Below, one piece after another: positions 31,547 to 40,604 of a stretch of 47,906 nucleotides of DNA; position 1 is the stretch's first letter; each line of letters begins with the position of its first letter. A model generated the notes under the pieces. That model was not told where the DNA came from and did no database searches. It saw only the letters and a program-made list of their open reading frames with translations. Origin of the DNA: Anaerolineales bacterium (GTDB lineage: Bacteria; Chloroflexota; Anaerolineae; Anaerolineales; UBA11858); assembly GCA_016785015.1 (NCBI GenBank), contig JADHTJ010000020.1:1-47906 (forward strand), in the 5' to 3' direction. The position numbers and the translations under genes are program-made.

Positions 31547-32833
31547 TTAATGGCTTATTTTCTCGGACGATTGGCGCAGCCAAATCTCCGCCAGCACCCA
31601 GACTACCCATACCGGAAGGATTAATTGGAGAAGCACCTGGACGCCCTGGCTCCAGAGTATTCCCCCTGCACCAATCATAGAAAGGAGCAGGCTTACCTCC
31701 AGCGCACCGCTGCGCCCCCCAGAACGCAAGGCGAGAAACCTACGCCCCAGGCGTAGAAGGGTGAAAATCCAGGCAGCTATGAAGAGCATACCAGCGATGA
31801 ATCCGAGGTTTGCGAATATTTGGATAAAGTCACTATGCACCCAGCCAATGCCAGCCCATCCTATTCCTAAGGGTTGTCGTAATACCGTTGCCCATGCATC
31901 GGAGAGACGGGCAATGCGCATAACCGAGCTAGAGTCGATCGCCTGGCCCTGAATGACCAGCACCAAAGTATACATTCGGTCGAGTACCATTTGGGGCAGC
32001 AGCAAGCTGGCGGCAAAAGAGAGCGGCAACAAGCCAAAAGCACCTGGTACAGGTCCGAAGCTCATGAGCACCCATAGGGTAGATTGAATAACCAGAGTAA
32101 GCCACATGGAACGATAACCGCCGATGTACACACCAGCGATCTGGGCGAGCAGAGCAAACAGGATCAGAGGTCGATGACGGGGATACCAACGCCAGAGGAT
32201 GTGAGTCATGGGAATAGTGAGGACCAACACAAAGGTAGCCACCGTTGCACCGAAGAAGGAGAAAGTGGCACGGTTAAAACCTTCGATTGTGGCAGTGCCA
32301 TATGAAGGAGCAGCAGCAAAGCCTGGGATGGCACTGGTCACAGCAGGGAAGAAGCGCTCAAGAAGGCCCATACATCCGATCCACACTCCAACGGCAAAAA
32401 ATGCCAGAATCGCTGAGCGCAAAACTTTTTCATCTTTGAGCGCAGCTTCTGCCACAAAAAATAGGGGGATAAGAACCAAAAAATTTTTAAACTCAGATAG
32501 CATTAGGCTCACGGAGCGTCCGGCCACAAAGCCGGGGAGCCAAGCAATGAGCCAAAAGGGGATGAAGCTGCTAACCCAGGTGGGTAGCCAGAAGAAAGAC
32601 CGAAGCCTGTCGGAATGCGTGCGGGTTATAAAAATGATTATAAACGCGGCCCAAAGCAACAACTCAGCAGGATGCAAACGCAAATAGTCAGTTACTTGGA
32701 CTGTCCGATAACCAAGTCCCACAGTGAGTATTACAGCGATAATGGCAATCTGAGGTCGGCGCTTACCACCCCATAGAATAGCTAGCGCCTCCGCAACAAT
32801 AAAGAGAATGATTAGGGTTTTAAAGCTAAACAT
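31547..32833 (-). CDS. O-antigen ligase / Wzy-like membrane protein (second in the window)
   Basis: 428 residues with about eleven hydrophobic segments. It has the family layout: short helices at the N-terminus, VYIGGYRSMWLTLVIQSTL (arginine-containing helix) and a long loop with IGWAGIGWVHSDFIQIFANLGFIAG, equivalent to the HNEFLQ region of the Wzy_C family. Weaker resemblance to WaaL than the gene at 12153, so it may be a Wzy polymerase for a different polymer or step. It is followed after 1 nt by the WaaE-like GT2. Confidence 0.75.
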   Translation of the reverse strand: MFSFKTLIILFIVAEALAILWGGKRRPQIAIIAVILTVGLGYRTVQVTDYLRLHPAELLLWAAFIIIFITRTHSDRLRSFFWLPTWVSSFIPFWLIAWLPGFVAGRSVSLMLSEFKNFLVLIPLFFVAEAALKDEKVLRSAILAFFAVGVWIGCMGLLERFFPAVTSAIPGFAAAPSYGTATIEGFNRATFSFFGATVATFVLVLTIPMTHILWRWYPRHRPLILFALLAQIAGVYIGGYRSMWLTLVIQSTLWVLMSFGPVPGAFGLLPLSFAASLLLPQMVLDRMYTLVLVIQGQAIDSSSVMRIARLSDAWATVLRQPLGIGWAGIGWVHSDFIQIFANLGFIAGMLFIAAWIFTLLRLGRRFLALRSGGRSGALEVSLLLSMIGAGGILWSQGVQVLLQLILPVWVVWVLAEIWLRQSSEKISH

Positions 32834-32884
32834 GGGCAGATTCTATATGACGAAGATATTGCGATGGATTTATCCATGTAACTA

Positions 32885-33445
32885 TCACCCAGCGTTGATA
32901 GAGCTGACAACTCTAGCTGGAACGCCAACCACAAGGCTGCAGGGAGGCACTGATTTGGTGACAACAGCGCCAGCCCCGACGATCGCATCCTCACCAATTT
33001 CAACCCCCTGCAAAATGATCGCTCCTGCCCCAATGTATGCACCACGCCGTAAGATAATCGGTGCATGAGTAGGCGGTTTTTGAGCTACAATCGGGCTTTT
33101 CCCCACATCGGTGTGGGTGATGAAGGTCACCCGCATAGAAACGGTCACTTGGTCCTGGATGCATATTTCGTCTTTTAAGTCCAGGAACACATCCCGACCA
33201 ATATAACAATTATCCCCAACCACGAAATGTTGGTAATGACGACCATGCTCCGGGCCTGCGTTGTGAATGATAAGAGGGGAGTGCATCTCGACGTGTTCAC
33301 CGATTTTCGCGCCGTACTTACTTAGAGTTAGCGCGATTAACTTTGCAGGCATTATGACCAATAGCCCATTAATACCTTCAGCTCTGTAGGCACAATAAAC
33401 AAGCCAAAGCACAACTTTGAAAACAAGCAATACCAACTTTTTCAT
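32885..33445 (-). CDS. Left-handed beta-helix acetyltransferase (WcaF/WbbJ-like)
   Basis: 186 residues. Hexapeptide repeats run from about residue 44 (GAKIGEHVEM) to 175 (IGEDAIVGAGAVVTKSVPPCSLVVGVPARVV). The catalytic His is probably H111 in ITHTDVGKS. An N-terminal hydrophobic segment (about 4-20) may anchor it. It would O- or N-acetylate a sugar of the repeat unit from acetyl-CoA in the cytoplasm. A 51-nt gap leads to the second Wzy-like gene. Confidence 0.87.
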   Translation of the reverse strand: MKKLVLLVFKVVLWLVYCAYRAEGINGLLVIMPAKLIALTLSKYGAKIGEHVEMHSPLIIHNAGPEHGRHYQHFVVGDNCYIGRDVFLDLKDEICIQDQVTVSMRVTFITHTDVGKSPIVAQKPPTHAPIILRRGAYIGAGAIILQGVEIGEDAIVGAGAVVTKSVPPCSLVVGVPARVVSSINAG

Positions 33446-33525
33446 ACCACATCATGCTTCTTTAAACGGTGTCTGGACATCTCGCCATGGCCATAACACT
33501 AAACCATGCAAGCCAATTGTGACGG

Positions 33526-35156
33526 TCACAGTAATTGGCGTAGCCACTCATCAACACTTCTCAGGGGTATAATCAGCTGATCTATCCTTCCATCAGCGAA
33601 TAAAGCGGGGGTTGACCGAAAGACTTCTTGATCCTGGCATAACTCCACTTCCCCCCTGCGGTTGTACAAATAACTGGGAATAGAATAGCTGATACAAGAA
33701 TAATTCTCTCCAAGAATGTCACGGTTGAATGCACGGATAATATAACCAACGCCAATGTGTTCAAAATTATCACGCAGGTCACCCCGCATAAGCCACGCCT
33801 GATAATCATAACTATTAGCCAGGCCGCCCAAATTCACAACTGGCGCACCAGCGAAATATCCAGTGACACCGGCGTCGCTCATTGCAACTACTGACTTCGT
33901 TGGCAAATACCTATCAATCCATAAAGCTGCTTCATAGCTGTAGGCTGCAGCCGTTTGATAGTGATTATTGTCAACGCGAATTACGTTGTACCCATGCCCA
34001 ACGATAACAATGATCAACAAACCTACAAGAAACGAAGTAGACAAGACTGGTGCGTTGATAGACAATATTTCCATTTTTTTACCAGCCAAGCTATCAAAAG
34101 CGACGCGATCACAACCATGGTGATAATATATCCTGCAAAGTACCAATGATACAACCCCCACTCCTGGAAAAGTGTAATCGAAATGTAGTGCATTATAGTG
34201 CCACAGCCAAGCCAGATCGCTGACTTCTAAAATGACGGCACGTGATCTGAAGGAAAGATTTCTTGGAAAACTTACTAAATGTGAATACCACCAAAAGGCC
34301 AACACATAGAATAGTAATCAATGTATATTCAAGATAAGCGAAGTGGGTGTTCCAATAGCTTGGCGATGAAGACAGAAATGGGAACGAGCTTATCATCGCC
34401 GCGCTGATCGGTAGTGGATGTCCAAACCTCCAGGAATTCAAGGCATGGTAAGGCAAAATCATCGCTATTACTGGAAGAACAGCCCAAAGTGATTTAAACA
34501 ACCTGTTCAATTTAACGATCCAAGAAACTTGATCGAAGAGGTTTCTGGCAACGATGATGGCATAAAAAGCAACAAGAAACCAGACAAAATCAAATCTAGC
34601 AAGTATCATAAGCCCATGAAAAAAACCTGTCATGAGGAATTTGACACGAGACGGATCACTATCTTTCAAGATGCGAGATTCCGAAACGTACCAGAAAACC
34701 AGCGCAGATGTCAAGATCAAGATGGCAGCCTCCACGCCTCCAGTGTATACCACTGTGAAACGCCGCCAGAAGAAAAGAGGGATGATAGCTCCGGCCACCA
34801 TGATCCCCAACCCTTTGCGTAAAACCTGGAAGATTATCAGAATAGATACTGTAACCAGGCACAATTGTACAAGATTGACCACGCGTAAATCGGGATTAGT
34901 ATGCCCATCCACAAAGGTTGTATCCATTTGTCAGATTGATCCCGTCGAATGTAGAACCACAATCTTGAGCAATATTCAGTGCTACATCCAAGTAATAGAA
35001 AGCATCATCGAATGTTTTGAGAAAAATCTCGCTGTCCGGCCCCGCAATTGAAGGTCAGGCCAGATAAAGCACAAAACCTACAATTGTTACAACGGGAATC
35101 CAACTGAAGCTCAATATTCTATGTTGACCCAATATTCTTACCTTTTTTACCATCAT
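33526..35156 (-). pseudogene. Decayed GT-C membrane glycosyltransferase gene
   Basis: The intact gene would have about 540 codons starting at ATG 35156 or 35153, inside the end of the GT2 gene. The pieces, in order and in changing frames, are: MMVKKVRILGQHRILSF to FVLYLA then a TGA (about 35056); PDSEIFLKTFDDAFYYLDVA and GSTFDGINLTNGY; a 1-nt loss then QPLWMGILIPIYA; another shift to LRVVNLVQLCLVTVSILIIF and on to about 34200; a shift to HYISITLFQEWGLYHWYFAG; and a shift in an A7 run (about 34078) to YSYEAALWIDRYL and AMSDAGVTGYFAGAPVVNLG. That is one stop codon and at least four frameshifts. Neighbouring genes are intact, so I favour real decay. Two open frames remain (33526-34305 and 34193-34927), but neither alone is a sensible protein. 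Confidence 0.82.
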
Positions 35157-35880
35157 GGTTATTACTCCGTTGAATCCCTAAAACTTTTAAAAGAAGAAAT
35201 AAATCCCTAATCGTGCACGGCACACGTTTGAGCAATCCATATCGAGTAGGACGCCGTTCTTCTACAGCTACAGGAATCTCAGTAATACGCAGACCTGCTC
35301 GTTGAGCGCGGAGCACCAACTCCGTATCAAAGATTTCAGCGTCAGTCACACATTGACGTGCGAGTTCTTTTGCATGTTCAGATCGAAAGGCTTTGATTCC
35401 ATGTGTATCGGACCCACGAAAGCCAAATAACATTCGCAAAAGCAGATTAAAGCCGATTGTAATCGCACGACGATGTAGAGGGCGATGATCGCTAGACCCG
35501 CTGGTATTTTTCGAACCGATAACCAGATCATGATTCTCCAAAAGCGTCATCGATTTCTTTAAAAAACCTGTCTCCCAGAAATCAGCGTTGAAAATCACTA
35601 GAGCTTTCCCGCGCGCTATTGCTATACCATGCTGCAAGGCATGACCATAACTCGCTATAGGCAATTGCTCAACACACACAGATGCCCAACGGATGGTAAG
35701 CTCTTTTGCAATCTTAGCCGTGTCATCTGTACTCCCATTCTCACATAATACCAATTCGTAGCTATCGGGATTTAGCCATCCCTCTATCTGAAATAATAGT
35801 TCTTCCATGGAATTGGATAATATGGCCTCTTCATTATAGATTGGAATGATAATAGAAACTTTAGGATTATCAGACAACAT
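35119..35880 (-). CDS. GT2 glycosyltransferase, polyprenyl-phosphate sugar synthase-like (DPM type)
   Basis: 253 residues. VSIIIPIYNEEAILSNSMEE, LCENGSTDDTAKIA, VIFNADFWE (DxD position) and KNTSGSSDHRPLHRRAITIGFNLLLRMLFG are typical of dolichyl-phosphate mannose synthase-like GT2. It would load a sugar onto polyprenyl phosphate for GT-C enzymes. It sits between two GT-C genes: the intact one upstream (35888) and the decayed one downstream, whose start it overlaps by about 38 nt. Confidence 0.86.
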   Translation of the reverse strand: MLSDNPKVSIIIPIYNEEAILSNSMEELLFQIEGWLNPDSYELVLCENGSTDDTAKIAKELTIRWASVCVEQLPIASYGHALQHGIAIARGKALVIFNADFWETGFLKKSMTLLENHDLVIGSKNTSGSSDHRPLHRRAITIGFNLLLRMLFGFRGSDTHGIKAFRSEHAKELARQCVTDAEIFDTELVLRAQRAGLRITEIPVAVEERRPTRYGLLKRVPCTIRDLFLLLKVLGIQRSNNHDGKKGKNIGST

Positions 35881-35887
35881 TATATTT

Positions 35888-37384
35888 CTATATTTCCCTT
35901 CTCATCAAACTTTTCTTAAACTGTGGTAATAGCCATAGTGCGCCAATACCCCCCAACAGAACGAGATTGGTCATACCAAATAATAATGATTTATGACACG
36001 TAATAAACTCAAAAAAGGGGTGTGAAACAACAGCATGTGATGCTATTGCCTCGAAGATAGGTAGAGTAGGCCCTTTCATCATCACGTTCTCAAGGTGTTG
36101 ATAATAATTCTCTGCAAACCCATATTGGGCTCCCGCCCAATTAATCAATATAGAGAGAAATCCGATAAAAAAAGCAATTTGTAGTCTGTCCTTTTTGTTA
36201 TCAACAAAAAAAGCTACGGGAATCACCATGAATGGGAGCCCAAACATCAAATAACGTGGTCCAAAGGCCCCACCTGCATTCCATCCTTTGAAGGAAGAGA
36301 CAAACAACAAAGCCGTCATCGCAAGCGCACTGAATAGAATGGCTTCATTCTTATGCTTGGATTTCAATCTCGAAGGAATCAACAGCCCAGCAAAACCCAA
36401 AATTGTGCTTGGAACAAAAACCAGAACGCCCCGTTCCGGGCTGATCAAAAGACCTACAAAACGATCCAGGCGAGGATAGCTGACCCCTACAAAACCTTCC
36501 TCAATAATTGCCTGAAACTCTGTACCGATTAGGTGCTGGTAAGGAGTCGAAAAGGGATTACCAAACAAAGAGTAATTGTAGAACATCAAGATCATCACAG
36601 GAATACTGAAACCAAGCCAATAGAATAACGTCTTTGGTTTCTTGTAATTCATCAATACATACAAAAATAGCGTCAACCCCACAAAAGCACCTGAGAACTC
36701 AATTAGCAAAGCGCAACCAGCAAGGAAGCCCCCCGAGATCAAACCCGTGGTTGAAAACTGAGCTAGACGCATTCGAAAGATAGTATAGAACGCGACCAAA
36801 GCGAAGAATATGGTAAAAGCTTGTTCAAAAAACCAAGTTGCATTCCAGAAAAGAGTAGTGCCAAATGCAAACACGAATGTCAATGGAAAGGCAACAATGT
36901 CTTCCACATCCATCAACTTCAAGGTGTTATAGAAGAATACACCAGCCAATGCGGCAAAAAATGCAACTGTTGAAACTACTAAAAATGCCTGTGACAAGAA
37001 GAATTCGACGTTATCTACCTGTCCGTAAAAACTACTTTCTGGCAATTTGTTTGTCTTATAAGATTGAATCCCCCCTGCCATCTCCTTCAGAACATCTGGA
37101 ACAAGTGTGTACATACCTTTGAATACCACGTATGCGGGCACGGCAAGAAATGATGGTCCAGGCAATGCGCCTGCGTAATAGTGCCCATCGTAGTATGCCT
37201 TGTCAATTGTGTTTTCGTGATAGGTATCTATTTCGAAGCGACCTTCATTTACGATGCTGTGAACAAGGTCCACATAACGGTTCGGGGTCACGCCTCCAGC
37301 CGGTGTTACGTATACCGCATATACCAACCAGATTGTAAAAAACAGTTTGATTTCCGTCGAATGCTCTCGCAACCAATTACGCAT
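35888..37384 (-). CDS. Multi-pass membrane protein, GT-C-like
   Basis: 498 residues with about eleven membrane segments. The first loop has NEGRFEIDTYHENTIDKAYYDGHYYAGALPGPSFLAVPAYV, a conserved feature of a bacterial membrane protein family that I take to be GT-C-like because of its acidic first loop. The acceptor and donor are unknown. It overlaps the GT4 gene upstream by 8 nt and is followed 7 nt later by the DPM-like GT2 gene, which supports use of a polyprenyl-phosphate sugar. Confidence 0.7.
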   Translation of the reverse strand: MRNWLREHSTEIKLFFTIWLVYAVYVTPAGGVTPNRYVDLVHSIVNEGRFEIDTYHENTIDKAYYDGHYYAGALPGPSFLAVPAYVVFKGMYTLVPDVLKEMAGGIQSYKTNKLPESSFYGQVDNVEFFLSQAFLVVSTVAFFAALAGVFFYNTLKLMDVEDIVAFPLTFVFAFGTTLFWNATWFFEQAFTIFFALVAFYTIFRMRLAQFSTTGLISGGFLAGCALLIEFSGAFVGLTLFLYVLMNYKKPKTLFYWLGFSIPVMILMFYNYSLFGNPFSTPYQHLIGTEFQAIIEEGFVGVSYPRLDRFVGLLISPERGVLVFVPSTILGFAGLLIPSRLKSKHKNEAILFSALAMTALLFVSSFKGWNAGGAFGPRYLMFGLPFMVIPVAFFVDNKKDRLQIAFFIGFLSILINWAGAQYGFAENYYQHLENVMMKGPTLPIFEAIASHAVVSHPFFEFITCHKSLLFGMTNLVLLGGIGALWLLPQFKKSLMRREI

Positions 37385-38534
37385 TTTCTTCTTCCTGAGT
37401 GAATATTTTCATATACTGATCTACCATCTGATCCCAACTGTACTTTGCGACCTTTTCCCTGTTTTTCTCCCCCATCTTTTTCAACCCGGTTGGATGGTCA
37501 AGCCACTGTCGTAGGCCATCCAACAACCCTTCACTTGTTGGCTCTACCAAGCAATTGTTCTCGCTGCTCACGAATTCCGGTAGGCCACCTACGTTGGTCG
37601 CCAGCACCGGTCTCCCCGCAGCCATGGCTTCCAAGGCGGTAATTCCAAAAGGCTCACTGCGAGAAGGTACGACTACGAATAGGCAACCGCTCAGAAGTTG
37701 GACCACCGTTTCGGGCGCCGCCCAGCGCACGAATTTGACTCGCTTGTGAATTCCTAATTCAACCGCCTGTGCCTGCAATCGGGAGGTTTCTTCTCCATCG
37801 CCGGTAATGATCAAATCTATGTCGGAGTTGTGTACGGTGATTTGGGCAAATGCGTCCAGGAGCAAATCGAATCCTTTTTTATGCACCAGGCGGCCAAAGG
37901 CCAAAATATAGGGTCGAGAATGCCGGTATGGGTGCTTGTCCTCGAAACGACACAGGTTCACGCCATTGTGAATGACCCGACCTTTGTTTGAGATAGCCTT
38001 TTCGAGTTCGACAACCCTCTCCAATAGAAACTGCGAGCAGGCTGTGACAACATCAGCGGATCGTAACAATCTTTTCAAATCATCCAATCGGGCGAGATCT
38101 GTCCCCCCTTCGCCAAACCAACGCATGATCTCGTGTCCGTGTAAGGAGACCACCAACCGGAAGTGAAACCGTTTTTTAAGCCATAACACAAAAGGCGTTT
38201 GAGTATCTGGAAAATGAACGTTGATGACATCGGGAAAAAAATTTGCCAACTTGTAGTTTAAGCGAAACAGGGTCGCAGGAAAAACGCCCACCGATGCCAG
38301 GAATAAATCGGGTCGCCTGCGGCGAATCTGGTCGATCCGGGGAGTCAGGAAAAGCAGACGGGAAACCGGAACCCCGTCCAGCATTTCTCTCGCGGGCAGG
38401 CTGCGCGGATAACGATTGGCGATAACCTGAACTTTATGATTCCGACGAATCAGATGACGGGCGAGCGTGTGCGTCACCGTTTGAACACCGCCTAAAACTG
38501 GGGGGTAGGAACCGGACAACAGGAGGATTCGCAT
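37377..38534 (-). CDS. GT4 family glycosyltransferase
   Basis: 385 residues. LSGSYPPVLGGVQTVTHTLARHL at the start, HGHEIMRWFGEGG, VIHNGVNLCRFEDK, ILAFGRLVHKKGFDLLLDAF and the donor site SRSEPFGITALEAMAAGRPVLATNVGGLPE all match full-length GT4 enzymes (E-x7-E present). Its ATG lies 6 nt after the GT2 stop, with AGGA-type sequence inside the GT2 end. It overlaps the next gene by 8 nt. Confidence 0.91.
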   Translation of the reverse strand: MRILLLSGSYPPVLGGVQTVTHTLARHLIRRNHKVQVIANRYPRSLPAREMLDGVPVSRLLFLTPRIDQIRRRRPDLFLASVGVFPATLFRLNYKLANFFPDVINVHFPDTQTPFVLWLKKRFHFRLVVSLHGHEIMRWFGEGGTDLARLDDLKRLLRSADVVTACSQFLLERVVELEKAISNKGRVIHNGVNLCRFEDKHPYRHSRPYILAFGRLVHKKGFDLLLDAFAQITVHNSDIDLIITGDGEETSRLQAQAVELGIHKRVKFVRWAAPETVVQLLSGCLFVVVPSRSEPFGITALEAMAAGRPVLATNVGGLPEFVSSENNCLVEPTSEGLLDGLRQWLDHPTGLKKMGEKNREKVAKYSWDQMVDQYMKIFTQEEENA

Positions 38535-38540
38535 TGGGCG

Positions 38541-39446
38541 TTACCTGGTAAGCCTTAACCCCTGCACAGCCATCCCCCATTTCCAAACGATTCCAGCGGT
38601 GAACAATACCGGAAGGGCCAGAAATCGGTCTTTCCAATTAGGAAGCCTCCTGGCACTCAAGAAGGGTTGGTACAGCAAGGATGCACAAAAATTCACGGTT
38701 TTGAGAACATCCCGCCCCCGCCGGAAACCGTGGGGATAAACACAATACATCTCCGGCCACTTGCGGCGTACCAGGTAGTACGCCCTGCCGTACATATAGT
38801 GCTGGTTGAGAAAACCTCGCAGGGTGGGGCGATGATGATGGTAAACCTTAATAGCCAGATCGAAATAAATCTCATACCCCAACTGCTTCACCCGCCAGTT
38901 GAAGTCCACGTCTTCACCGCGGAAGAGGGTCTCGTCCTGGGGGCCGATATCCGCGACAGCTGCACATTTGTAGGAGATGTTGACCCCTGGCAGGGTGCGA
39001 ACGTAGCGGGGTTCGGGCCAGGAAGGGAAGGTAATCAGGTCGGCGACTTTGCCCACCAGCGAATCCGTATTGGTTCCCAAGACTTCCCCACCAACTGCGC
39101 CCGCCTCGGGGTGTTCCCGGTGAGCGCGTTTCATCTGTGTGACCCAATCGGGGAAAACTTCGGCGTCGTCGTCGGTCATGGCGATGATCTCGCCGGTGCA
39201 GTGGGGTAAGCCAATGTTGCGGCTGGCCGCCAGGTTTTTATTGACCGTTTTGACCAGCTTGACTTCGATCCCTTGTCCCCCCATGAATGACTCAACAACT
39301 TGATCAGCGCGTTCATTGCCGCCGTTGACGACCACGATTTGATCGGGTTTCTCCTGCGTGCCTTCGATGAGGGCTTGGAGGGATTTGCGGAGGAGTTCGG
39401 GACGGTTGTAGGTACAGATGAGGACAGAGAAACGTTGAACTTGCAT
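38541..39446 (-). CDS. GT2 family glycosyltransferase
   Basis: 301 residues. FSVLICTYNRPELLRKSLQAL, IVVVNGGN, AASRNIGLPHCTGEIIAMTDDDAEVFPDW (DDD donor site) and DETLFRGEDVDFNWRVKQLGYEIYF (catalytic ED) define a GT2 of the rhamnosyl/galactosyltransferase-like group. Before the IS inserted, its ATG lay one base after the stop of the GT2 gene now at 40603, so it was translationally coupled. It has now lost its native upstream sequence and may depend on read-through from the IS. Confidence 0.9.
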   Translation of the reverse strand: MQVQRFSVLICTYNRPELLRKSLQALIEGTQEKPDQIVVVNGGNERADQVVESFMGGQGIEVKLVKTVNKNLAASRNIGLPHCTGEIIAMTDDDAEVFPDWVTQMKRAHREHPEAGAVGGEVLGTNTDSLVGKVADLITFPSWPEPRYVRTLPGVNISYKCAAVADIGPQDETLFRGEDVDFNWRVKQLGYEIYFDLAIKVYHHHRPTLRGFLNQHYMYGRAYYLVRRKWPEMYCVYPHGFRRGRDVLKTVNFCASLLYQPFLSARRLPNWKDRFLALPVLFTAGIVWKWGMAVQGLRLTR

Positions 39447-39453
39447 GTTACTT

Positions 39454-40604
39454 AACTCATGTTACGCACTCATGGGGTGCATAACGGGATAAAATCAGGT
39501 TCAGGAGGAAGGTATGAACAAAGAACTCCTGGACCTATACACAGATTATTTGTTGAGCTCATTTGGGCAAACGACAGCCACAGGTTTATCAAAACTCATG
39601 GATGGAGCCATCAGTCATGACCAAGTAAGCCGGATGTTAGCCAGTCCAAGAATAACATCCAAAGACTGGTGGCGGATGGTCAAGCCACAGGTGAGAAAGA
39701 TCGAACAAGCAGATGGTGTCATGATCGTAGACGATTCAATCGAAGAGAAAGTCTACACGGATGAGAATGAGATCATCTGCTGGCACTATGATCATGCCAA
39801 AGGGCGCAACGTCAAAGGGATCAACTTTCTGACAACCTTGTACTATGCCCAAGGGATCGCTTTGCCGGTTGCCTTCGAGATAGTCTCCAAAACGGAGCAC
39901 TACATCGACAAGAAAACAGGCAAAGAGAAGCGCCGTAGCAAGACGACCAAGAACGAGTATTATCGGCGAATGCTGCAAGCAACTTTCAGAAACAAGATTC
40001 CTTTCAAGTATGTACTCAATGACATCTGGTTTGCTTCTGCCGAGAACATGCGCTTTGTGAAGCTGGATCTTGAGAAAGACTTCATTATGGCTCTCAAGAG
40101 TAATCGCAAGGTAGCCTTGTCCGAAGATGATAAATCCAATGGCAAATATCAGCGGATCGATCAACTGGAATTGACAGAAGGCAGCACCCTAATCATTTAT
40201 CTTGAAGGGGTTCCCTTCCCCTTGCATTTGGTGCGCCAGGTCTTCAAAAACGAAGATGGCTCAGAGGGTGTGCGCTATCTGGTAACCAGTGACTTGACCC
40301 TAGATGCTGACCAAATCATCGCAATCTACCATAAACGGTGGAAAGTCGAAGAGTATCATCGTTCACTCAAGCAGAATGCATCCCTGGCTAAATCTCCTAC
40401 TCGCACAGAGACTACTCAAACAAACCATCTAGTGGCTGCGCTGTGGTCATTTGTCAAAATTGAGTTGTTGAAGGTGCAAACAAACAAAAATCACTATCAA
40501 TTGAAAGCTCAGTTGTATTTCTCTGCTTTACAGCAGGCCTTTCAGGAGTTGCGCAACTTACGATCTGAGCTTCCTACCCAACCATCGGCTGCGTAACATC
40601 AGTT
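39454..40604 (+). mobile_element. IS4/IS701-type insertion sequence, complete
   Basis: 1151 bp. Terminal inverted repeats of 15 bp with one mismatch: AACTCATGTTACGCA at 39454-39468 and, read inward from the right end, AACTGATGTTACGCA (40604-40590). The 4-bp target duplication is ACTT (39450-39453 and 40605-40608). One intact transposase gene is inside, on the strand opposite to the host operon. The clean duplication and intact gene point to a recent insertion. Confidence 0.88.
39514..40596 (+). CDS. DDE transposase of the IS4 superfamily (IS701-like)
   Basis: 360 residues, full length. Catalytic blocks: DGVMIVDDSIEEKVYTDENE (first Asp), KYVLNDIWFASAENM (second Asp) and the Y-x2-R-x3-E-x6-K signature in YHKRWKVEEYHRSLKQ (Glu). 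The N-terminal part, ELLDLYTDYLLSSFGQTTATGLS, is typical for the group. AGGAGG with good spacing precedes ATG 39514. All catalytic residues are present, so it should be active. The exact ISfinder family is not certain from reading alone. Confidence 0.9.
   Translation: MNKELLDLYTDYLLSSFGQTTATGLSKLMDGAISHDQVSRMLASPRITSKDWWRMVKPQVRKIEQADGVMIVDDSIEEKVYTDENEIICWHYDHAKGRNVKGINFLTTLYYAQGIALPVAFEIVSKTEHYIDKKTGKEKRRSKTTKNEYYRRMLQATFRNKIPFKYVLNDIWFASAENMRFVKLDLEKDFIMALKSNRKVALSEDDKSNGKYQRIDQLELTEGSTLIIYLEGVPFPLHLVRQVFKNEDGSEGVRYLVTSDLTLDADQIIAIYHKRWKVEEYHRSLKQNASLAKSPTRTETTQTNHLVAALWSFVKIELLKVQTNKNHYQLKAQLYFSALQQAFQELRNLRSELPTQPSAA

Noticed and set aside
33526..34305. 259-codon frame taken as an independent gene
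   Set aside because: Only its second half is sensible protein; the first 75 residues are an out-of-frame reading of the GT-C sequence, so it is part of the pseudogene.
34193..34927. 244-codon frame taken as an independent gene
   Set aside because: It is the middle portion of the same decayed GT-C gene; the true N-terminus lies upstream in other frames and its own last residues are out of frame.
38667..39209. 180-codon plus-strand frame
   Set aside because: Antisense to a GT2 gene with a complete set of motifs; no family resemblance of its own.
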